From positions 1-6,201 of the forward strand of contig USEE01000089.1 of NCBI GenBank assembly GCA_900553645.1: DNA of 6,201 nt. The letters are read 5' to 3'. Source of the DNA: an uncultured Eubacteriales bacterium. GTDB taxonomy: Bacteria > Bacillota_A > Clostridia > Christensenellales > Aristaeellaceae. The notes under the pieces are model-generated. The model worked only from the letters and a program-made list of their open reading frames with translations, was not told where the DNA came from and searched no databases. Below, one piece after another: positions 1 to 5,568 of this stretch; the first letter of the stretch is position 1, and the number at the start of each line of letters is the position of its first letter. A program made the translations under genes and the position numbers.

Positions 1-528
1 GTCAAACAGCATCATGTCGGGATCCATCGCCAGCGCGCGCACTATCGCCACGCGCTGCTTCTGGCCGCCCGAGAGCTGACTCGGCCACGCGTCGGCCTTG
101 TCCTTGAGGCCTACCCTGTCGAGCAGCTGCAGCGCCTTTGCTTCGATTTCCTGCTTCGGCACCTTCTTTACCTTCATCGGCGCGATAGTTATGTTGTCTA
201 GTACGCGCAGATGGGGGAACAGGTTGAACTGCTGAAACACCATGCCCATGCGCTCGCGCAGCTGGCGCGTCTGGTTGCGGTCGGCCATTATGTCCTTGCC
301 CTCGACCAGTATGGTGCCCGCCGTCGGCTTTTCAAGCAGGTTCAGCGAACGCAGGAACGTCGATTTGCCGCTGCCGCTGGGGCCGATGATTACGACCACC
401 TCGCCGCGCCGCACGTTAAGGTCAACGCCCTTTAATACTTCCAGCTTGCCAAAGTCCTTTTTAAGCCCCTTTACCTCGATAAGCACTTCGCCCAGCTTCT
501 TGCTGGAATCGCTATTAATGCTGTTCAC
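1..528 (-). CDS. Polar amino-acid ABC transporter, ATP-binding subunit (partial, C-terminus outside window)
   Basis: This is the ATPase of a polar-amino-acid importer of the GlnQ/HisP class, which powers uptake from the cytoplasmic face of the membrane. The first 176 residues are present. They show Walker A GPSGSGKST (residues 49-57, Lys55), the Q-loop in VFQQFNLFPH, the ABC signature LSGGQKQRVAI, and the start of Walker B, MMLFD. The window ends exactly on the Walker B aspartate, so the catalytic Glu, D-loop and H-loop lie outside. The start is GTG at 528-526: an in-frame TGA lies just upstream at 537-535, and AGGAGG (544-539) sits 10 nt before it. The start overlaps the 3' end of the permease gene by 14 bp, which implies translational coupling. 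The short FNLFPH segment after the Q-loop is typical of amino-acid importers and argues against sugar or metal ATPases. The exact amino acid carried cannot be told. Confidence 0.95.
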   Translation of the reverse strand, partial: MNSINSDSSKKLGEVLIEVKGLKKDFGKLEVLKGVDLNVRRGEVVVIIGPSGSGKSTFLRSLNLLEKPTAGTILVEGKDIMADRNQTRQLRERMGMVFQQFNLFPHLRVLDNITIAPMKVKKVPKQEIEAKALQLLDRVGLKDKADAWPSQLSGGQKQRVAIVRALAMDPDMMLFD

Positions 529-1186
529 TCTGCCTCAGCCTCCTCTCAAGCAGCCCCAGCAGCCGGGACGCGGTAAACGTAAGCACAAAGTATACCAGCG
601 CCGCCACCGTCATCGTCTCCAGATACAGATAGTTGGTCGCCGCCAGCTTCTGCGCCTGATACGTAAGCTCGTAAAGACCCACGGCGTACAGAAGCGAGGA
701 CTCCTTAATTATCGATACAAACTCGTTGCCCATCGCCGGGAGCGTCGTCTTCATCGCCTGCGGCAGGATTATATACAGCATGTTCTGCGTGCGCGTCATG
801 CCCAGCGATACCGCCGCCTCGGTCTGACCGTGGTCGATCGCCTGTATGCCCGCGCGCACTATCTCCGACATGTACGCCGACGAGTTGATTACCAGCGCGA
901 TTATCGAAAGCATCTTGCGCCCCGGGTTTATGCCCAGCTGCGGCGCGCCGTATACCACCATGAGCGCCTGAACCAGCAAAGGAGTACCGCGCAGGAATTC
1001 TACGTACAGGTTCATTATCCAGCGCACCGGCGCAATCTTGCATCGCCTTAGCAGCGTCACAATTACGCCCAGCAGCGTGCCGAATATAACCGTGTAAAAC
1101 GCCAGCTCCAGCGTAAGTCCCGTGCCGCTTAAAAAGTTACTCAGGTTTTTCAGAAATATCTCGGGTACTTTTTCAATCTTATACAT
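515..1186 (-). CDS. Polar amino-acid ABC transporter permease
   Basis: This 223-residue integral membrane subunit belongs to the His/Glu/Gln/Arg/opine permease family (HisM/GlnP type) and has the usual length. About five hydrophobic segments can be seen (roughly residues 22-47, 64-80, 92-110, 154-172 and 190-213). Family hallmarks are FLRGTPL (64-70), the cytoplasmic EAA loop with E123-A-A and G129 that docks on the ATPase, and KESSLL (161-166). The ATG at 1186 is preceded by GGGGAGGT with 5 nt spacing. It is the first gene of a transporter operon with the ATPase immediately downstream (14-bp overlap). No substrate-binding protein is visible here, so it must lie past the left edge or elsewhere. 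Such proteins usually act as homodimers when only one permease gene is present. The substrate is unknown; a nearby ArgR-like site hints at arginine or a related amino acid, which is only inference. Confidence 0.95.
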   Translation of the reverse strand: MYKIEKVPEIFLKNLSNFLSGTGLTLELAFYTVIFGTLLGVIVTLLRRCKIAPVRWIMNLYVEFLRGTPLLVQALMVVYGAPQLGINPGRKMLSIIALVINSSAYMSEIVRAGIQAIDHGQTEAAVSLGMTRTQNMLYIILPQAMKTTLPAMGNEFVSIIKESSLLYAVGLYELTYQAQKLAATNYLYLETMTVAALVYFVLTFTASRLLGLLERRLRQSEQH

Positions 1187-1244
1187 GGATACCTCCCCGC
1201 GCCGATGCGTTCATCGCTTTAGCGCAATGCACTGAATGCGATAG

Positions 1245-1273
1245 ATTATACGGCAAGCATCGCGTAGAATCAA
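1245..1273 (-). promoter_or_regulatory. Sigma-70-type promoter for the ABC transporter operon
   Basis: Read on the minus strand, TTGATT (1273-1268) and a perfect TATAAT (1250-1245) are separated by exactly 17 bp. Transcription would begin near 1238 and give a leader of about 50 nt before the permease ATG at 1186. The leader can form a small hairpin (CGATG / CATCG around an AACG loop) close to the GGGGAGGT ribosome binding site. This is the clearest promoter in the window. Confidence 0.8.
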
Positions 1274-1282
1274 GGAACTAAA

Positions 1283-1296
1283 TGTAAATTTATGCA
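1283..1296. promoter_or_regulatory. Candidate ArgR/AhrC operator (ARG-box-like)
   Basis: TGTAAATTTATGCA differs from the half-palindromic ARG-box core TGNATWWWWATNCA at one position when read on either strand. It lies 10 bp upstream of the -35 box of the transporter promoter. A second, weaker resemblance (CGCATAATTATTCT, two mismatches) lies at 1337-1350, about 54 bp away centre to centre. The sites sit next to an amino-acid transporter, which is where an arginine repressor would be expected. However, the core is AT-rich and the match was found by eye, so chance is not excluded. Confidence 0.3.
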
Positions 1297-1393
1297 CAAC
1301 GGACGCGAAAAAGCATAAAATATCGCATGAGGAACACGCATAATTATTCTTGCGGGTATATCGCGCGCCGGTAGTGCAAAATTTCGCGCCGTA

Positions 1394-1402
1394 TGGTAGA
1401 AT
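1394..1402 (+). promoter_or_regulatory. Extended -10 promoter for the reductase/glycosidase operon
   Basis: TGG followed by TAGAAT (1397-1402) fits an extended -10 element. The matching -35 region (around 1374-1379, GTGCAA) is poor, which is tolerated when the TG extension is present. Transcription would start near 1409 and give a leader of about 58 nt before the ATG at 1467. Confidence 0.5.
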
Positions 1403-1424
1403 GTATTGAATGGCAAAGGCCCGG

Positions 1425-1440
1425 GCGGCGTAAGCGCCGC
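1425..1440 (+). other. Hairpin in the 5' leader of the reductase gene
   Basis: GCGGCG (1425-1430) and CGCCGC (1435-1440) form a perfect 6-bp GC stem around a TAAG loop. It lies 12 nt before the GGAGGAG ribosome binding site. It has no U-tract, so it is not a terminator; it could protect the mRNA end or tune translation. Confidence 0.5.
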
Positions 1441-1452
1441 GCGGATGTATGC

Positions 1453-1459
1453 GGAGGAG
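1453..1459 (+). promoter_or_regulatory. Ribosome binding site that sets the reductase start
   Basis: GGAGGAG lies 7 nt before the ATG at 1467. An in-frame ATG at 1449 would place this site inside the coding region and adds six residues unlike the family, so 1467 is the better start. Confidence 0.85.
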
Positions 1460-1466
1460 TTTTATT

Positions 1467-2420
1467 ATGAGATATACAGACCTTCCGGGCGTGGGCAAGC
1501 ACGTATCTGTGATATGCATGGGCACCGACGTGATGGGCTCGTCGCGCAGTACCGAGCTGTCGCATAAGCTGCTTGACATGTATGCCGAAATCGGCGGCAA
1601 CTTCATCGATACCGCGCGCATATACGGCCAGCAGGCCGACGGTACGTCCTTGAGCGAGCGCTGCGTGGGCGCGTGGCTGAAGTCGCGCGGTATGCGGGGC
1701 AAGATCGTGCTGGGCACAAAGGGCGCGCACTATAATCCCCGTACAAAAGAGCGCCGACTGTCGCGCGCGGACATAATATCCGACTGCGAGCACAGCCTGG
1801 AGGATCTGGGCGTGGACTTCATCGACATATACTGGCTGCACCGCGACGACGACACGCGCCCGGTCGAAGAAATCGTGGATACGCTCAACGAACTCAAATC
1901 GCGCGGCTATGTGGGCGCGCTGGGCGCGAGCAACTGGACGGCAAAGCGCCTTGCCGAGGCCAATGCCTACGCCGCGCGCACCGGCAAGGCGGGCTTCTCG
2001 GCCGACCAACCGCAGTGGAGTTTGGCGCGGCAGGTGGTGCCGGGAGATACCACGCTGGTGCAGATGCACGACGAACTGCGCGAGTTCCACAGGCGCACGG
2101 GTATGCCGGTCGTGCCGTATTCGTCCCAGGCGAAGGGCTTTTATTCCAAGCTGCATACTCAGGGCAGGGCGGCGCTGGAGCTGGGTAGCATGAAACCTTA
2201 TGACGCGGCTGAAAACCTGAATAAGCTAAGCGTGGTCGAGCGCATAGCCGCCGAACACGGCGTGAGCGTGGGCGCGGTGGCGCTGGGCTACCTGACCGGG
2301 CAGGAATTCCCGGTGTTCCCGATAGTGGGCGTGTCGCGCGAGGAATACATGCACGACGTGCGCGAGGCGGGCGATCTGGTGCTTACCGCAGACGAAGTGC
2401 GCACGCTGGACGAGGCATAA
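1467..2420 (+). CDS. Aldo/keto reductase family oxidoreductase
   Basis: This 317-residue protein of the NAD(P)H-dependent aldo/keto reductase superfamily reduces carbonyl groups, or oxidises sugar-type alcohols, in a cytoplasmic TIM barrel. The catalytic tetrad is readable: Asp48 and Tyr53 in FIDTARIYG, Lys85 in LGTKG, and His125 in YWLHRDDD. ASNWT and the later VPYSSQAKGFYS segment fit the strand regions that line the active site and bind the cofactor. The length is normal for the family and no signal peptide is present. It is followed after 32 bp by a putative glycosidase on the same strand, so the two are probably co-transcribed from the promoter near 1400. In such pairs the reductase often handles the sugar or aglycone released by the hydrolase. 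The substrate and cofactor preference cannot be read here. The call of the family is firm; the role is inference. Confidence 0.95.
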   Translation: MRYTDLPGVGKHVSVICMGTDVMGSSRSTELSHKLLDMYAEIGGNFIDTARIYGQQADGTSLSERCVGAWLKSRGMRGKIVLGTKGAHYNPRTKERRLSRADIISDCEHSLEDLGVDFIDIYWLHRDDDTRPVEEIVDTLNELKSRGYVGALGASNWTAKRLAEANAYAARTGKAGFSADQPQWSLARQVVPGDTTLVQMHDELREFHRRTGMPVVPYSSQAKGFYSKLHTQGRAALELGSMKPYDAAENLNKLSVVERIAAEHGVSVGAVALGYLTGQEFPVFPIVGVSREEYMHDVREAGDLVLTADEVRTLDEA

Positions 2421-2437
2421 TATCATAATATTTTGAA

Positions 2438-2466
2438 AGGACAAAATGCACTATGGTTCACTATGA
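2438..2466 (+). promoter_or_regulatory. Weak ribosome binding site with a competing six-codon ORF at the glycosidase start
   Basis: The only Shine-Dalgarno-like sequence is AGGA (2438-2441), 11 nt before the glycosidase ATG at 2453. An out-of-frame ATG at 2446, only 4 nt from AGGA, opens the peptide MHYGSL and stops at 2464-2466, overlapping the true start. No in-frame alternative start exists upstream within the gap. The arrangement could lower or couple expression of the glycosidase. Confidence 0.4.
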
Positions 2467-4531
2467 AGCTAACGGCAGTTCAATAGACATATCGTTTGAA
2501 CAGGGCGAGGTAGTATCGCTAAAATGCAATGGCAAGACGATCAGCGCCGACGTACGCCTGCCGCTGTTTTCGTTCAGACTGCGTATGCCGACCTGCGAGG
2601 CGGTGGAGTTCAACGCACACGACGCTAAGCTGGTAAGCGAGCAAAGCGGCGCGGACTTTGCGAGCGCCGAATACGCGTTTGACAAATTCGACGGCCTGCG
2701 CGCGACGATCAGCGTGCGCTTCGGCGGCAAGGATTGGGCTGCGTGGCGCATGTCCATTAAGAACACCACCGAGGGCGCAGTCGAGTGGGTGGACTTCCCG
2801 CAGATTGCGCTCAAGGGCGAAAACGACGAGCGCAAGGCGTCGTTCTACTGGCCTTTCAATGAAGGCGTTCAGATAGACGACATCAACATGCGCGAAAATG
2901 GCTGGCAGCCCTACCGAGAGACGGAATTCCCGGGCGAAGGCAGTTACGCGCTGTTCCCGGGCATGGTCGAAAGCCAGTTTGTGGCATACGAGCTGGACGG
3001 CGGACTATACATGGCTGCATACGACGAAAAGCGCGGCATCAAGAATATCGACATCGTGCCTCTGGAAAATTGCGTGCGGCTCAAGATACGCACATACGCG
3101 GGCGGCGAGTTCGGCGCGGATTACGCGACCGACTTCGACGTTGTGACGACTCCGTTTGAGGGCGGCTGGATCGAGGCGGCGGACATGTACCGCGCGTGGT
3201 TTGAAAAACACCTGCCCGAGGGCCTTAAAAAGCTAAGCGAAAATACCGAATTGCCGCGCTGGTACGGGGATGCGCCGATAGTTGTGAGCTACCCGGTACG
3301 CGGGCTGTTCGACACCGACGAAATCACGCCTAACAAGCTGTTCCCGTATGAAAACGCAATGCCGTTTATCGACGAGCTGGCGCGCAAGACCAACGCGCGC
3401 ATAATGGTGCTGCTGATGCACTGGGAGGGCACTGCGCCGTGGGCACCGCCGTTCGTATGGCCGCCGTATGGCGGGGAGGAAGCCCTGCGCACGTTCATCG
3501 ACAAGCTGCACGCGCACGGGCATCTGATCGGTGTGTACCTGAGCGGCATAGGCTTTACCGAGAAGAGCAATCTTATGGACTATGACTGCACTAAACTCAT
3601 CGAGGAGGGCGGATACAAGCGCGACTTCGTTGTGTCGCCCGAGGGTGAGATCGTACACAGCCACATCTGCACCGCGCAGCGCGACGGCTACGACATGTGC
3701 CCGATGGGCAAGGATACCGCCGAAATCGCCGTGGGCGAGGCGCGCAAGATCGCGCAGGCAGGCGTGGACTATGCCCAGATACTCGACCAGAACCATGGCG
3801 GCAACCCGTACTTCTGCTATAGCCGCGAGCACGGCCACGCGCCCACGCCCGGCCCGTGGATGACCAGCGCCATGCAGGATATACTTAAACAGATACGCGC
3901 GGCCGCGCCCAACATGCTGCTGGGCTGCGAATCGGCGGCGAGCGAGCCGTTTATTCCCGAATTGCTGCTTAGCGACAACCGTTACAACCTGAATTACATG
4001 AATGGTATGCCTGTGCCGATGTATGCGTATGTGTACCACGAATACCTGAATAACTTTATGGGCAATCAGTGCTGCGCGCACTTCTGGTTCAAGCCCTGCG
4101 CGGACAGCCTTGCGTACCGCACGGCGTATTCGCTGGCGGCAGGCGATCTGGCTACGCTTATAATAACCGACGACGGGAGCATAATGCAGTGCTGGTGCGA
4201 CCAGCAGTTCGACATACTGCCTGACCGCGAGGGCATAATCAACCTGCTGAGGAACGTAATGCGCCTGCGCCGCAAGTCGGGCAAGAAGTATCTGCACGGC
4301 GGGCGTATGCTGAGGCCGCACGAGGTCGTGGGCGCGGGCGAGCATACGTTTGAGATGCTGATGTGCCGCGATACGCTCACAGTGCCGCGCGTGCTCACCA
4401 GCCGCTGGCAGGCCGTGGACGGCTCCATCGCGCAGCTGCTTATCAACTGGACGGATGAAAACATAACCGTAAGCGTTGACGGTCGCGAGATAAGCGTGTC
4501 CGCGCAGAACGCGGTGCTGATGGAGGAGTAA
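2453..4531 (+). CDS. Putative TIM-barrel glycoside hydrolase, DUF6259-like (cytoplasmic)
   Basis: This 692-residue protein looks like a three-part glycosidase. Residues 1 to about 260 are rich in short beta strands (sandwich domain). About 265-590 look like a TIM barrel, with strand-like stretches at 315-324 (RIMVLLMHWE), 357-366 (HLIGVYLSGI), 437-446 (GVDYAQILDQ) and 487-494. About 605-692 form a C-terminal beta domain ending in the LLINWTDE region. Asp445 in ILDQNHGG and Glu493 in GCESAASE are spaced like a nucleophile on strand 4 and an acid/base on strand 5 of retaining clan-type hydrolases; this is inference. It recalls proteins carrying DUF6259, but I place it from memory only. There is no signal peptide, and about 14 cysteines are scattered through it, which fits a cytoplasmic enzyme acting on an imported glycoside or oligosaccharide. 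It sits 32 bp after the aldo/keto reductase and is closed by a terminator. It is not an obvious member of GH13, GH31 or GH36. Confidence 0.75.
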   Translation: MVHYEANGSSIDISFEQGEVVSLKCNGKTISADVRLPLFSFRLRMPTCEAVEFNAHDAKLVSEQSGADFASAEYAFDKFDGLRATISVRFGGKDWAAWRMSIKNTTEGAVEWVDFPQIALKGENDERKASFYWPFNEGVQIDDINMRENGWQPYRETEFPGEGSYALFPGMVESQFVAYELDGGLYMAAYDEKRGIKNIDIVPLENCVRLKIRTYAGGEFGADYATDFDVVTTPFEGGWIEAADMYRAWFEKHLPEGLKKLSENTELPRWYGDAPIVVSYPVRGLFDTDEITPNKLFPYENAMPFIDELARKTNARIMVLLMHWEGTAPWAPPFVWPPYGGEEALRTFIDKLHAHGHLIGVYLSGIGFTEKSNLMDYDCTKLIEEGGYKRDFVVSPEGEIVHSHICTAQRDGYDMCPMGKDTAEIAVGEARKIAQAGVDYAQILDQNHGGNPYFCYSREHGHAPTPGPWMTSAMQDILKQIRAAAPNMLLGCESAASEPFIPELLLSDNRYNLNYMNGMPVPMYAYVYHEYLNNFMGNQCCAHFWFKPCADSLAYRTAYSLAAGDLATLIITDDGSIMQCWCDQQFDILPDREGIINLLRNVMRLRRKSGKKYLHGGRMLRPHEVVGAGEHTFEMLMCRDTLTVPRVLTSRWQAVDGSIAQLLINWTDENITVSVDGREISVSAQNAVLMEE

Positions 4532-4541
4532 CCGGCAATGC

Positions 4542-4578
4542 AATATGGGGCGGTTTGCAAAGCAATCGCCCCTATTTT
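4542..4578 (+). terminator. Rho-independent terminator of the reductase/glycosidase operon
   Basis: GGGGCG (4547-4552) pairs with CGCCCC (4567-4572). The stem continues inward as GTT/AAT and GC/GC with one bulged T, around an AAA loop. It continues outward as AATA/TATT with one bulge. TTTT (4575-4578) follows. The hairpin starts about 10 nt after the glycosidase stop codon. Confidence 0.8.
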
Positions 4579-4604
4579 GGCTAAAGTGCTTAACGGTGGC
4601 GGTA

Positions 4605-4633
4605 TCGACAGCGCGCGCGTACAGAGTTAAAAT
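4605..4633 (+). promoter_or_regulatory. Sigma-70-type promoter for the lipoprotein gene
   Basis: TCGACA (4605-4610) and TAAAAT (4628-4633) each match the consensus at five of six positions and are spaced 17 bp apart. The start would fall near 4640, giving a leader of about 24 nt with GGAGG (4653-4657) 6 nt before the ATG. The spacer begins with a 13-nt run of alternating purine and pyrimidine (4611-4623). Confidence 0.7.
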
Positions 4634-4663
4634 AAAGGCGATAAAATGTGCTGGAGGCTGTGA

Positions 4664-5434
4664 ATGAAAAAATTTAAAAGGGTCATGGCGCTCACCATCG
4701 CCATGGCGGTCATGTTTGCTATGTCGGCGTGCGGCGGCGATCCCGCGCCCGACAGCTATAACCTGAGCGCGGCGAACATTACCGTGGATTCGCTCACCAA
4801 AGTTGTGGGCGATCGCAAATATGAAAGCCGCACCGACAATAGCTCCGACGGCAAGACCGATTCGATACTCGTCAATTATTCGGGCGCAGGCAGCGACGAT
4901 GTTCAGGCGTATTCCCAGTACCTGCGATCTCAGGGCTTTACGGACTACTATGGCATAGACGGCATGCAGATGTGTCTGGCAAAGCGCGAAGGCGACGGCG
5001 CGGTCATCGCGAGCGCGCGCCTGAGCGACGGCCAGCTGGCGATAAAGCTGGAATGGAAGGCGCAGCTGCAGCTGTACTTTGACGAGACGCAGTACGTGTC
5101 GGGCAGCAGCCTTGCCATACTGCCCAGCCCGGAGATGATAGTGTTCGATTATCCCGTGCTGGCCGACGCGGTCGCGGCGCAGGATACCGTGAACCAGCTG
5201 ATACTGGACGGCGTGAACAACATGATACAGTACGCCAAGGATACCGCCGCAGGCCGCGACCTCAAACTCATGGGCAGCTATGCGGTGGACAGCGCGCTGC
5301 CCAGCGACACGCGCATAACGCTGAAGGGCGAGCTGATAATGGGCGATGAGTTAAAAGACATCTCCATGACCGTTGCGATAAGCGATATGCTCTCTGCGCC
5401 CACCGCCCAGTACGGCGAAATATCGACGCAATAA
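4664..5434 (+). CDS. Putative lipoprotein of unknown function
   Basis: This is a 256-residue protein. The N-terminus has a basic stretch (MKKFKR), a hydrophobic core (residues 7-19) and a lipobox MSAC with Cys23, followed by GGD. It should be exported, lipidated on Cys23 and anchored on the outer face of the membrane. I do not recognise the mature part. Residues 24-130 include a segment of the type VQAYSQYLRSQGF, seen in assorted clostridial exported proteins. Residues about 150-250 (YPVLADAV, NQLILDGVNNMI, then ITLKGELI) distantly recall the RsiV/DUF3298-type fold, but key conserved residues cannot be confirmed by eye. It has its own promoter and is bounded by hairpins on both sides, so it looks monocistronic. 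It is not a transporter-binding protein by any motif I can see. Export is well supported; function is open. Confidence 0.8.
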   Translation: MKKFKRVMALTIAMAVMFAMSACGGDPAPDSYNLSAANITVDSLTKVVGDRKYESRTDNSSDGKTDSILVNYSGAGSDDVQAYSQYLRSQGFTDYYGIDGMQMCLAKREGDGAVIASARLSDGQLAIKLEWKAQLQLYFDETQYVSGSSLAILPSPEMIVFDYPVLADAVAAQDTVNQLILDGVNNMIQYAKDTAAGRDLKLMGSYAVDSALPSDTRITLKGELIMGDELKDISMTVAISDMLSAPTAQYGEISTQ

Positions 5435-5451
5435 GCGAAAATTAATAAAGG

Positions 5452-5496
5452 AATTTGCCGCCCGCCCGTCGAATTTATCCGGGCGGGCTGTAAATT
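5452..5496. terminator. Long GC-rich hairpin after the lipoprotein gene, probable terminator
   Basis: CCCGCCCG (5461-5468) pairs perfectly with CGGGCGGG (5480-5487). The stem extends outward through G-C, one C/T mismatch, C-G, G-T and AATTT/AAATT, making about 17 positions with one mismatch around an 11-nt loop. No long T-run follows on the plus strand (only TAAATT), so termination efficiency is uncertain. The hairpin begins 18 nt after the stop codon. Confidence 0.6.
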
Positions 5497-5568
5497 GCAT
5501 GGCCGTTAATTGCATAAACGAAGCGGGCGAGACTTGCTTTCCCCGCCATTACGGAGGTTGTTTTACAT

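Noticed and set aside
242..1051. Open frame of 269 codons on the plus strand opposite the ABC transporter genes
   Set aside because: It is antisense to two clearly recognised genes, has low-complexity Arg/His-rich composition, and ends in nothing resembling a domain.
1449..1466. Upstream in-frame ATG as the reductase start
   Set aside because: The GGAGGAG site at 1453-1459 lies downstream of it and is ideally placed for the ATG at 1467.
1344..2156. Minus-strand open frame opposite the reductase and its promoter
   Set aside because: It is a shadow of the reductase coding region, with no plausible ribosome binding site and no motif.
2421..2452. Possible internal promoter (CATAAT at 2424-2429) before the glycosidase
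   Set aside because: No -35-like sequence lies at a suitable distance (2401-2406 is GCACGC); the AT-rich gap alone is not enough.
3233..4543. Long open frame on the minus strand opposite the glycosidase gene
   Set aside because: Its translation is rich in His, Arg, Ala and Val with no recognisable motif. It mirrors the GC-rich codon pattern of the real gene and lacks a ribosome binding site.
5500..5568. Promoter for ychF
   Set aside because: CATAAA at 5513-5518 has no acceptable -35 partner at 16-18 bp and no TG extension, so I do not call it.
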